A stretch of 60,452 nucleotides of DNA, from contig NW_005199796.1 of the NCBI RefSeq assembly GCF_000372725.1, forward strand, positions 28,528 to 88,979, in the 5' to 3' direction. Made by a program: the position numbers and the translations under genes. Of the stretch, positions 20,648-29,477 are shown one piece after another. Numbering within the stretch: the stretch's first letter is position 1; every line of letters begins with the position of its first letter. This DNA comes from Emiliania huxleyi CCMP1516 (taxonomy: Eukaryota > Haptophyta > Isochrysidales > Noelaerhabdaceae). Below the pieces are notes generated by a model. The model ran no database searches, was not told the origin of the DNA, and saw only the letters and a list, made by a program, of their open reading frames with translations.

Positions 20648-21113
20648 GCCGCCGTGATATCGCCCTTCCGGGCACCCCGTTTCGGTAGCCGTTTAGGGGT
20701 TAAGCAGCGGAGGTGTGCCGAGGGGGACCGGGAGGCGGTAAGTCGTCGTCGCCCGGCGCTGCTTGCAGCACCGTGGCGATGGCGCTAAAGAGGTTCCTCT
20801 TTTCCGCGCCCCCCCCCCGCAAGGCGCGCGATACACACGAGACAAGACTCAAGAGAGCTGTGAGGACTCGAAAATCTCTCGACAACTGTGGTCGAGAGTC
20901 TGGATCTCGTCAGTCAATCAGAGACAGTCGTTTCTCACCGTGCGATTGCTGCTGACTTGCTTCACGCTCTGGCCTGTCGGTACTGTACAGAGTGTCAAAG
21001 CTCGCGCCGGCGCCACAAGTGCCTGTGCGGCGGCGCCGGCGCCGGTCTCCTCTCACGTGCAGACAGGGTGAGGGCCCACGCAGCCAGCCCCTGCGTTGCA
21101 AAGGTTGGTGCTA
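20648..21113. other. Intergenic between convergent genes, nothing recognised
   Basis: The glycosyltransferase (plus) and the oligopeptidase (minus) converge here. No repeats shared with the rest of the window and no coding pattern were seen. Confidence 0.5.
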
Positions 21114-24100
21114 TCAGCCGGATGTCCTCCGCAGCTTGCCCGGCACGTCCTGCACGTCGAACTCGGTCGCGAGGAAGGCCACGTCGCGCGAGACCTCCTT
21201 CAGGCGGTCGAAACGGCCCGACGCGCCCGCGTGGCCCGCAGCCATATTTGTCTCGAAGACGAGCAGAGGCTCATTGACAGCGCCGTCCGGGGCTTCCGCC
21301 TTCGCCGCAGCGACCCCGGCGCGCAAGCGCGCCACCCACTTTGCCGCCTCGTAGTACCCGACGCGGTAGTCCGAGAGGCCAGCGGTGGCGAAGAGGGAGG
21401 GGAAGACGCTGCCCGGCTTGGCCAGCAGGAAGTCTTTGACGAAGCCGCAATTCTCGTACGGGCAGTACGAGCGCATGTACCTGTAGCCGAGATGGAGCCG
21501 AGATGGAGCCGAGATGGAGCCGAGATGTAGCCGAGATAGAGCGGCTGCCCGGCGTGGTGAGAGAGTCGCGCACTCGAAGTAGTGCCTGGACGTGTCAGGG
21601 AGTGTCTAGAGAGAGGCGCGCACTCAAAGTAGTGCTCCTCCCTCGGGTTGCCCCACTCCTTGAACTCGCCGGGCGTCAGCGGCAGGTCGCCGTCCAGCAT
21701 CGTGTCCAGGACGGTCACGAAGGGCACGTGCGCCACGATGGCTTTGAAGAGCGCCGGCCGCATGTTCAGGCAAGCACCGACCAGCATGCCGCCGGCGGAG
21801 CCGCCGACAATCGCCACATTCCCGGCCGAGGTGAACTTGTCGTCGGCGAGCTTGTCGGCCACGGCGATGAAGTCGAGAAAGGTGCGCTTCTTGGAGAGGA
21901 ACTTGGCCGCCTGGTACCACGGCTCTCCGAGGTCTAGGAGGTGTCAGAGAGAGCCAGGAAGTATCTAGAGAGAGCCGCCTGGTACCACGGCTCTCCGAGG
22001 TCGCCCCCCCCTCGGATGTGGGCGGTGGCGACCACGAACCCGAGGTCGGCTATAGGCAGCGCGGGAAGCACTGAGCGGAGGCAGGCGGGAGAAGGTTCGG
22101 GCTGCAGAGGCCTGTGCCATACAGGGTGTGCGTGTTCCTCCACACCGGCTCCTCGGAGATGCCGTAGGAGCCGTACCTTGTGTTGAGAGTGAGAGACTCA
22201 TTCGCAGCAGTGAGGCTCCTCGGAGTGCCGTGCGAGCGTCACCCCTCGAGGAGCAGCGGCATGGAGCCGTCCTGCTTGAAGAGGCTCTTCTTGTACAGGA
22301 CCGTCACCGGGACGCTCACGGCGGAGTCGGCGTACTTCGGGTCGTCGCTCGCGTGCAGCGTCTCGTGCAGAGCGAGCGACTTGTCCTCGGCGTAGCGCGC
22401 GTAGAGGCGCTCGGTGTGGTACTCCGAGGGGTCGTAGTTGGGCACCTGCAGCGTGCACAGGCTCATGTCACGTGCAGGCGAAGAGAAGACTTTGCCAGAA
22501 GACTCGGCGGGGCCAGGGAGAGGGGAGGGGACGGGGAGGCACCAGACACAGTCGTGCTCCAGCACCGCCTTCTGCTCGCTGTGGACAATCTCGGACAATC
22601 TCGGCCGTAGTCTCGGCTGTAGTCTCGGCCGACCTCGGCCCATCTCGGCCAATCTCGGCTAATCTCGGCTGTAGTCTCGGCTGGTTGCGGCGCCTCCTTC
22701 TGCTTTCGGACGGGCAGCACGCCCTCGCCACTCGCCTGACCGGGCATGACGTGGACGTGGACATGGACGTGTCCTGGACGTGTCCGCGGCGCGTCGCACG
22801 CGGGCTCGCCCCTCGCCTCCCAGTCCCAGTCGTACCAGGTCGTCGGCAGCGAAGGCGTGTCGAGCACGACAACGACCGAGTTTGTCGAGTAGTCTGTCGC
22901 GCCCGAGAAGGCGGCCGTGTGCGAGAGCGCCTCGGGGCGGCGAGGGGGGGGAGGGGGCTAGAGGATGCATTGTGTGGTTCGCCGACTCATCTCGAGGCGT
23001 GCGAGGGGCGCCTCGGGGTCGGCGATGCCGGGGAAGGAGACGTGTCTAGGAAGTCTAGGCAGTGTCTAGGCAGTGTCTAGGCAGTGTCTAGGAGGTGTCT
23101 AGCAAGTGTCTAGGCAGTGCCGCCTCGGGGTCGGCGATGCCGGGGAAACGGACCCGCCTGCAGTGCTCTGCTCGCGGGTGCAGCTCCTGCGCGGAAGTGG
23201 GGAAGCGTGGCGGGACGCACAGCTGGGAGACGCACCTCTCCTCCCTTGCAAGCCCTCCCTTGCAAGCCCTCCCTTGCAAGCCCTCCCCCCTCTAGGGCTC
23301 CTCGCCAGCGGGTCGAGGTCGGCAATCTCGTGCCATCTCGTGCCATCTCGTGCCATCTCGTGCCATCTCGTGCCGCCTCGGGCCACCTCGGGCCACCTCG
23401 GGCCACCTCGGGCCATCTCGTGCCATCTCGGGCAATCTCCGCCTCCGGGTCGAGGTCGGCCTCCGGATGGTCCGCGCGCTGCACGACGAGGAACGGGACG
23501 CCTGCCGACCAGCAACAGCAGAGTCAAGACGGGTGGCTGCTCTCCTTCGCTGCCTCGACGGGGAGGGGAGCGCCGGTGGCGACGTCGAGGTAGGAGAGGA
23601 GCAGCAAGTCCTGTTCACAGGAGGAGCGCTGTGACGAGGCGCTGCCCTTCCCGAAGGAGGCAGCAGAGGCGCAGCCAGTCCTTGGTCGCGCCCATGCCTT
23701 CGAAGGCATACTTCCTCTTCTCGGCGATGTGGGGCGCCCACCGCACCTCGCTCCTCCCGCCGTCCGCCCACTCGCCCCGCTCCAGCCGAAAGTGGTCCCG
23801 CTGGCAGCCCGCCTTTGTGCGCATGAACCAGTGCGGCCCGCTCTTGGAGACAGAGTACTCGACGTCGTCCGCCATCGGAAGCAAGTTGACCTGTTCACGC
23901 CGAGAGCCGTGAAGAGACGCCGTCCACACCCCGAGCCGCGCTCGGCAGCACGGCTGACCAGCCGCAGCTCGCCGTCGGCCACGTCGATCGCAAGCACCTC
24001 ATTCTCCGTCTTGCTGCTGTGCCGCACCGTGACGAACTCCTTGTCGGCGGTTGTGCCGACCGACACACCGAACATCTCATTCTTCGACTCGAGCAGCAGA

Positions 24101-25033
24101 CGGTCGTTTGGAGCAAAGTCTTGGCTCCCTTCGGTCGCGTCTCCGAGCCGGTGGTAGAAGACCTTTGTTGGGCGGAGGTTCCGGTTGCGCAAGGAGTAAA
24201 AGACGCCGACGGGTGGCGCGCCCGTCTCCGCCGCGTCGGCAGGCTGGTGGAAGCAGTAGCTCGCGACGTTCCACAGCTGGTCGGGCAGGTAGTCGCCTGC
24301 CGATCAGTCCACTGAGTGAGCAAAGAGCGGGCTCGCGACGGTCCGACAGCCGGTCGGGCAGGGGGCTCGCCACTCTCGAGCGAGACGAACTGCAGGCAGT
24401 AGTTCTCGTCGCCCTGCGTGTCCACGCGGTACGCCATCACCTTGCCGTTGAGGGAGACGGTTGTGCCGAGCGCCTTGCAGAACGCCTTGCCTTCGGCGAG
24501 CTTGTTGCGGTCGAGGATGACCTCCTCGGCGCCGCGCAACGCGGCGTCCGGCACGGGCCCGCTCTTTTTGAGCGCGTCGAATGCAGCGAGCGGCACACGG
24601 CAGTCGATCGAGTACTGCAGCTCCTCCTCCGTGCGCGAGTAGTAGTAGTAGCCGCCGTGCCGCACCTCGATGGTGCGGTCTGTCAGCTTCATCCGCCCCT
24701 TCATCGTCTGGAAGAACGCCTCCTGCAGACCGCCCAAGCTCGCCAGGAAGTCCTTGCAGTACGCGTTCTCCGCCTCGAGGTGCGCGATGATGTCTTCGTC
24801 CTCGACCAGCTTTGGCCACGCCTTGCCGCGCAGCCACTGGTACTCGTCCTCGAGCGTGTGCTTGACGCCCGCGACCTCCACCACCTTTTCGCAAGCGGCA
24901 GAGGTGTTCGATTGGCGCGCTACCTGAGACGTGAGATCGGCGGCACCTGCTGTGACGGCACCACTTTCGCCACCGGAGCGCCGCCGGCCGCGAGCATGCC
25001 CGCGCGGATGTCTGCCGCGCTGAGGACGACCAT
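21114..25033 (-). CDS. Oligopeptidase B-like serine protease (S9A, prolyl oligopeptidase family); at least nine exons
   Basis: An enzyme family that cuts short peptides after basic residues. It has a beta-propeller then an alpha/beta-hydrolase domain. The 5' exon has a candidate ATG at 25033. The propeller half includes LEDEYQWLRGKAWPKLVEDE, HLEAENAYCKDFL, MKLTDRTIEVRHGGYYYYSR and EVLAIDVADGELRLVSR. The linking part holds VVVVLDTPSLPTTWYDWDWE, and VPNYDPSEYHTERLYARYAE with VPVTVLYKKSLFKQDGSMPL. The hydrolase half holds VVATAHIRGGGDLGEPWYQA, NVAIVGGSAGGMLVGACLN (nucleophile Ser in GGSAGG), EWGNPREEHYFE, YMRSYCPYENC, LFATAGLSDYRVGYYEAAKW (catalytic Asp) and TNMAAGHAGASGRFDRLKEV (catalytic His), with the stop at 21114. 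The full triad is present. Well-fixed introns are 21481-21623, 21911-21978, 23012-23123 and 24297-24370. Others near 22.3-22.9, 23.3-23.5, 23.6 and 23.9 kb are needed but their exact ends are unresolved. Confidence 0.85.
21481..21623 (-). other. 143-bp GT-AG intron with CTCGG tandem and a decayed exon duplication
   Basis: On the minus strand TTTGA followed by GTGCGCGCC and TACAG before GTACATGCG give EEHYFEYMRSY, the family's sequence. Inside lie five CCGAGATGGAG-type 11-bp units, a GTGTCTAG piece, and an imperfect second copy of the exon end (GCACTACTTCGAGTGCGCGA). Confidence 0.75.
21911..21978 (-). other. 68-bp GC-AG intron with exact 29-bp exon duplication
   Basis: 21906-21934 and 21974-22002 are identical over 29 bp and 68 bp apart. 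AG followed by GC within each copy supplies both splice sites. The join GEPWYQAAKFLSKKRTF is in frame. The core carries AGGAAGTATCTAGAG, a diverged AGTGTCTAGG unit. Confidence 0.85.
22570..22690. repeat. ATCTCGGCC-type tandem in an oligopeptidase intron
   Basis: About ten units of 10-12 bp with core TCTCGGCNNNA lie between coding blocks of the minus-strand protease. This is the same CTCGG motif as in introns at 6.2, 6.8, 11.3, 12.0, 21.5 and 36.7 kb. Confidence 0.7.
23012..23123 (-). other. 112-bp GC-AG intron with exact 27-bp exon duplication and GTGTCTAGGCA core
   Basis: 23009-23035 and 23121-23147 are identical over 27 bp, 112 bp apart. The core is about seven AGTGTCTAGGC-type units. The join RFPGIADPEAPLARLEM is in frame with AG followed by GC at both ends. 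Confidence 0.85.
23320..23450. repeat. 10-bp CATCTCGTGC tandem in an oligopeptidase intron
   Basis: About twelve 10-bp units, alternating CATCTCGTGC and CACCTCGGGC, lie between two coding blocks of the protease. Confidence 0.75.
23604..23645 (-). other. Hairpin element of the CAGCGCCTCTTCAC family at an exon junction
   Basis: On the minus strand it reads GGCAGCGCCTCGTCACAGCG then TCCTCCTGTGAACAG. TCACA/TGTGA can pair. It separates LRLCCLLREG from DLLLLSYLDVATGAPLPVE, which lie in different frames. Confidence 0.5.
23889..23932 (-). other. Hairpin element of the CAGCGCCTCTTCAC family at an exon junction
   Basis: On the minus strand it reads GGACGGCGTCTCTTCACGGC then TCTCGGCGTGAACAG, with TTCACG/CGTGAA able to pair. 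The next exon begins GTCAACTTGC (VNLLPMADDVEYSVSKSG). Confidence 0.5.
24297..24370 (-). other. 74-bp GC-AG intron with a decayed ~42-bp exon duplication
   Basis: The first part of the intron (GCGAGCCCCCTGCCCGACCG and on) aligns with the start of the next exon (GCGACTACCTGCCCGACCAG and on) over about 42 bp with scattered changes. The join LESGDYLPDQLWNVASY is in frame. Confidence 0.75.
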
Positions 25034-25498
25034 CGAGCGATGCGGTGGGCGCGAGGACAATGCTCTCAGGCACGAGCGCGCAGCTTCGCAGAGGGAAATC
25101 GTGCGCCAGCTGGCTTTTTCGTAGCGTCAGGGTTCGAGGCGCGGGGGGGGGTAGGGTGATCTCGAGTGCGTGATAAAACGCGTCGGCTTCTTTTTGCTCG
25201 GACTCGTCTATTTCACATAGTTCTTGTTCGCCCTTCGGCGCCTGAAGCCCAAATGTGCCAAAATGTGCACACATGACACACGTGCCTGTGCATGTGCATG
25301 TGGAGTGAGCGTTTCTATCTTTGGTCTGTCTCAATGCGGCATGGCTGAGCAGTGGCGCAGGCCGCAGCGGACTGCATGAGGGAGAGAGTGACTACCGGAG
25401 CGACAGCGAGGCGGGCAACACCGAAGAAGCATACCATGCGCTCCGATCAGCGCGTAAGAGAGGAGAGCGGGAGACTGGCGATATGTGCAGGGCACGCT
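25034..25498. other. Intergenic between oligopeptidase 5' end and the ankyrin/U-box gene 3' end
   Basis: Both flanking genes are on the minus strand. The region includes TGTGCATGTGCATGTG-like sequence near 25270-25305. An open minus-strand frame runs through from the protease but has no family match, so I treat it as 5' leader or intron. Confidence 0.4.
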
Positions 25499-26791
25499 TC
25501 ACTGCGCCCCCTGCCACTCTCGGATCTGACGGCGCAGGATGTGGCTGGGGAAGAGCCCTGTATTGCCAAGCTCCTCGCCCGTCAGAGGGCTGGTCGACTT
25601 GGTCGCGAGCCAGCGCTCGATGGCCGACCGCTCATACGCGTGCCCATCGGCCGCCATCACCGGGTCGCTCATGATCTCGGTCGTGATGGGGCAGATGAAG
25701 TCGGTGGGCGGCTCCTGCTCGCTGGGCGGCGACTCCGGCTCTGGCGGCTGCTCCACCGCCGCCCGCCTCTCCTCCAGCCTCGCGCTCTCCTCGAGCGCCG
25801 CCGCCAACTCCGCCTCCTCTCCCGTCGCCAGCGCTGCCTCATCCTCGGGCTCCCGCGACGGCCCAGCGCCGCCCCCGCCGCCCTTCCCCTTCTTCTTCTT
25901 CTTCTTCTTCCCCTTCTTGCTCTCGTTGGCGCGTGCCCCCGCCTTCTCCGCCTTCTCCGCCTCCTCCTCCGCCAGCAACTCCTCGGCATGCCGCGCCGCC
26001 GTCGCCTCTGCCGCCGCTCTCTCCGCCTCCCTCGCCTCCGCCCCCGCAGCCCACGCCGCCTTCCTCGCCCTTGCCTCCGCAAGATGCACCTCCGCGATGT
26101 GCTGCCGGAAGGCCTCGACGCACGCGGCGCCGGCGTGGCCGGCCACGCCGGCGCCGCGTGCCACCGCCTTGGCATACTGCAGCGCGCACTTTCCGTCGTC
26201 GGCACGCAGCCTTGTATCCGCGCCCGCCCGCAGCAGGCGGAGCACGATGGCGGGATGGCCATAGATGGCTGGGTACATCAGCGCGGTGTAGCCTTTGCTA
26301 GCCTGCAGGTTGATCTCCGCGCTGTGCCGCAGCAGCACCTCGACCACCGGCTCGTGGCCGTCGCGGGCGGCGAGCATCAGTGCGGTGACGCCGTCGTTGG
26401 CCTGCGCGTTGACCTCCGCGCCATGCTGCTGCAGCAACTCGACCACCCGCTCGTGGCCGTTGGAGGCCGCCCACATCAGCGCGGTGCCGCCGTCGCTGGC
26501 CCGCAGGTCGAGTTCCGCGCCGCCCCGCAGCAAAAGCTCTACCACCCGAACCCAACCGCGTCCAGCGGCGGCCATAAGCGCGGTGCCGGCGCCTTCACCA
26601 CTCTGCTCGTTGATCTCGGCGCCGCGCTGAAGCAGCAGATCGACCACCTGCTCGTGGCCGTGGCCAGCGGCGACCATCAGCACGTCCTCCGCATTCGCCT
26701 GCCCGCCGTTGTTCAGCCACTCCCGCAGCACGTCCACGTTGCCGGATTTCGCCGCCGTCATGATGCTTGCCGGCGCGACACTCTTGGTCAT
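25499..26791 (-). CDS. Ankyrin-repeat / coiled-coil / U-box E3 ubiquitin ligase
   Basis: A single exon, 430 residues from the ATG at 26791. The frame is open to 26896, but sequence upstream of this ATG is not conserved with the copy at 59.5 kb. Residues about 1-235 are six to seven ankyrin repeats (HGHEQVVDLLLQRGAEINEQ, GGTALMWAASNGHERVVELL, TALMLAARDGHEPVVEVLLR). Residues about 240-360 are Ala/Glu/Arg/Lys-rich and helical with a KKGKKKKKKKGKGGGGG stretch. The C-terminus is a U-box (DFICPITTEIMSDPVMAADG, YERSAIERWL, SPLTGEEL, SHILRRQIREW), the E2-binding fold that transfers ubiquitin. The ankyrins presumably bind substrate. The 5' half is duplicated in reverse at 59550-60193 without the U-box. 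Confidence 0.85.
   Translation of the reverse strand: MTKSVAPASIMTAAKSGNVDVLREWLNNGGQANAEDVLMVAAGHGHEQVVDLLLQRGAEINEQSGEGAGTALMAAAGRGWVRVVELLLRGGAELDLRASDGGTALMWAASNGHERVVELLQQHGAEVNAQANDGVTALMLAARDGHEPVVEVLLRHSAEINLQASKGYTALMYPAIYGHPAIVLRLLRAGADTRLRADDGKCALQYAKAVARGAGVAGHAGAACVEAFRQHIAEVHLAEARARKAAWAAGAEAREAERAAAEATAARHAEELLAEEEAEKAEKAGARANESKKGKKKKKKKGKGGGGGAGPSREPEDEAALATGEEAELAAALEESARLEERRAAVEQPPEPESPPSEQEPPTDFICPITTEIMSDPVMAADGHAYERSAIERWLATKSTSPLTGEELGNTGLFPSHILRRQIREWQGAQ
26120..26161. repeat. Perfect 42-bp palindrome at the outer end of the inverted duplication
   Basis: 21-bp arms with no spacer, centred between 26140 and 26141. Every base from 26120 pairs with its partner up to 26161. 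It lies inside the ankyrin/U-box coding sequence (ARGAGVAGHAGAACVE on the minus strand). Homology with the right arm stops at 26148, inside the palindrome. Confidence 0.95.
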
Positions 26792-26896
26792 GTTGCTATG
26801 CTGTGCACTCTGGGCGTCTTGCGTCGGCAGCGGACACCGCTCCTCGCAAGCTGCCACACTGGTACCTGCCACTGCGGGGGGGCCGTCGAGCTGCAT

Positions 26897-28345
26897 GCGA
26901 AGCTTCTAAAGGCGAGAATTTCGAGAATTTCGAGAAAACTCCAAGTCCTCCAAACTGCCCCCTTCGAGCCGTGGTTCTCTCGAGGTTCTCGAGGTGGATA
27001 TCCTTTGGCCGCGTTGGGTAGCGAGGAGTGGTGTAACCCGAGCCACGGAGGCGTGTTTTCTGACGGCCGACCGTCAGTGCACGGAGTTGCCCCTTCTCCG
27101 ACTGCCCCGGCTAGTTCACGGGTTTCGCGGGAGTGACCCCATGCGTCAAACCCGAGACCTAGCGCGGGTGGGTTGGAGGGGGCTCGCCCCGTTCCTCCCC
27201 CGCGGGTTTGGAGTTATGCTTTGGCACAGCTTCGGCGATGGCGGCCCCTCTCTGGGGCTTGCATAGGCGGGGAGTCTCCCCCGCTGGTCTCCTCCTTCCG
27301 GTTTTTCTTTTCTTTTGAGCAGGTGTGCCGCTGCGCGGCGCTCGCGCGGCGGCGGTGTGTGTGTGTGGGTGGGGGGGTGGGGGGTGGGGGGGCTCGGGGG
27401 CACGCAGGGCAGAGGCAACGGTCATCGGCTCGTCGAGGTTGGAGAAGGGGAGGGGGGATGGGCGGTCGGCGAGGGGGTCAAGCCGTTGACATTTTGGCTC
27501 ATGCGCGTGCTCTCCCTTTTGCTCGCCCTCCCGTCGGCGGCCGGATTGGTTGGGCCGGAGCTGCTGAATCGGCTCGGGCCGGCGCGAGGGGTGGTGCCTG
27601 CGCCCTCCAGAAGGCGCGCCCACGTCGTCCAATGCCGCACCGAAAGGTGTGTTCCGACAAGCCGCAATGGGGCAACATGACCTGGTTTGAGCTCCCAATT
27701 TCGCAGCGAAAGGTGTGCATCGAGATTCAGCAACGGGACAAGTCCTTCAGGCCAACGCCAATCGCAATCGTTTCGCAGTTGGGGCGAAGTTCGGTCTTCC
27801 TAGAGCTGAGTAGGGGGCTTCTGGCCACCCCTTCACCCCTCGGCTGAGCTAGCCGCGATAGCATAAAAATTTACACTGGAAATCGGCCATTGCCAGCGAG
27901 CGATGGGTGCTCATGTGAGCGTTTTATGCGCGATGACACAGATTGTTGCGCTTCATAATATTCACAATGTATCGGGGACACTTTGTGCAAGTGGCAGAAA
28001 ATTCGCTTAGCTGCGCGGCCTGGGAATAGGTAGGTAGGTGGGGCACGGAGCCTGGCGGTCGGCGCCCGCAATAGGTAGGTAGGTAGGGCGTTTTGGCGCG
28101 ACTCAGGAGACCCCCTATCTGGTTGGAGCCGGAACCCAGAGGGCGTGTGTAGCCTGGAGCGTGTTCACCGTTGCGCGATGGGGATGGAGGCCGCGGCGAC
28201 GGCGAGGACGGTGGCGGCGACTGTGGCGGCGGCGGCGGTGGCGGTGGCGGTGGCGATGGTGGTGCCGGCGGTGGCGGTAGTCGTCGTCGTCACAAGACGC
28301 GCACCTGTGTCCACTGCGGAGGCGTTGCGCGCGCCGTCGGTGCAC
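26897..28345. other. Non-coding part of the duplicated arm
   Basis: Contains the block related to 9250-9625 (27176-27480), a GTGTGGGTGGGGGG stretch, two AGCGAAAGGTGTG motifs near 27640 and 27705, and GGTAGGTAGG motifs at 28030 and 28075. All of it is also present in the right arm (58001-59549). No coding region is recognised. Reading frames across 27.2-27.85 kb are open on both strands but low-complexity. Confidence 0.5.
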
Positions 28346-29468
28346 ATGAGGCGCCTCACCCTACTTCTCTTCGCCATGGCCACGCTCGCAGCAGCTGCTC
28401 GCACACCTCCGCGCCATCGCCACGCTCTGTCGGATGCCGCCGCCACTCCGCCGCCGCTGCGAGGTGCCTATTTGCTGCTGCGAGGCGGCGCGGTGAGCGG
28501 CACCGACCCGACGGCGGCTACTTTGCTCCTCGTCGCGACGTGGTACGGTTCCTCGGTCTGCAGCAGCCTCCTTGCATACGAGCTGGTCGCCGCCGCTGGG
28601 CCGGAGATGATGACGCTCTGCCACTTTGCCGGCTCCGCCTGCTGCGGCGCCGCGGTGCTGCGGCTGGGAGGCCGCAGCGGCAGCATCGGCTTCGCGTCGC
28701 GGAGGCAGCTGGTCGACACTGCGGCGCTCTCCGCCTCCTTCCTCGCCGGCTGCTACACGATGAACTCCTGCCAGGCGTCAATGCACCTCTCGCTCGCCCA
28801 CGCCCTCCGCGCCTTTGAGCCGGTGACGACACTGCTCCTCACCGCCGCCTTCCTGCCTTCGGACACGCCCTCGGCGCGCCGCGCCGCCTGCCTCCTCCCC
28901 GTCGCGCTCGGCTGCGCCCTGTCCGCCGCCGGCGCGCACGGGCCCACCGCGCGTTCGCTCGGCCTTGTCACGGCCAGCAACCTCTGCTTCTCGCTGCGCG
29001 GCATCCTCGCGCGGCGCGTCAAGGCGCGGCACGGGACCGGCACCGGGTGCTCCTCTTGCAGAGCCTTCCCTGAGCCTTCCAGGAACTCCCTAGGCGCGGC
29101 ACGGCACAGGGCCTGTGCTCCTCTTTTTACAGATGAGCGCCTTTGGCGCCGCGGCGCAGCTGGCCCTGCTGTGCGCCCGCGCCGCCCTCTCGCCCGCCGC
29201 GGCGGCGGCGCTGCGAGGCGGCGCGGCGGCGCTACTGCGGCGGCCGCTCCCGCTGGCCACGGCTTGCGCCGCCTTCTACCTCCAGCTCCAGCTCTCTTTC
29301 GTCTGCCTCTCGCGCATGTCCGCCGTCTCGCACTCTCTGGCCAATTCGGTCCGAAGGCCTGTCACGGTCCTCGCCGGGCTGCTCGTCGCGCCGGCGGCGC
29401 TGACGCGACTCAACTGCGCGGGCGTGGCGCTTGCGTGCGCGGGGGCGGTGGCGTACGGGGTGGTGTGA
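28346..29468 (+). CDS. Drug/metabolite-type transporter (nucleotide-sugar or sugar-phosphate translocator-like), left copy
   Basis: Start ATG at 28346. The N-terminus MRRLTLLLFAMATLAAAARTPP is a clear signal peptide, followed by an Arg-rich stretch, compatible with plastid or secretory targeting. About eight to ten membrane segments follow, for example LLLVATWYGSSVCSSLLAYE, MMTLCHFAGSACCGAAVL, TAALSASFLAGCYTMNSCQA, LAHALRAFEPVTTLLLTAAF and LSRMSAVSHSLANSVRRPVT, typical of TPT/NST carriers. An intron lies between about 29040 and 29132, with acceptor CTTTTTACAG before ATGAGCGCC; the 5' boundary is uncertain because GGCGCGGCACGG is duplicated. The substrate cannot be told. An almost identical copy is at 56878-58000. 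Confidence 0.75.
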
Positions 29469-29477
29469 GAATGGGAG

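Larger units (their letters stand above)
26148..29477 (+). repeat. Left arm of a ~3.3-kb inverted duplication
   Basis: Matches 56868-60193 in reverse complement. Coordinates sum to 86346 over the transporter half and 86341 over the ankyrin half, showing small indels between. Differences are scattered (for example TTTTTACAG against TTTTTCCAG near 29130, and rearranged bases near 26900-26930), so the arms are old enough to have diverged slightly. Confidence 0.95.
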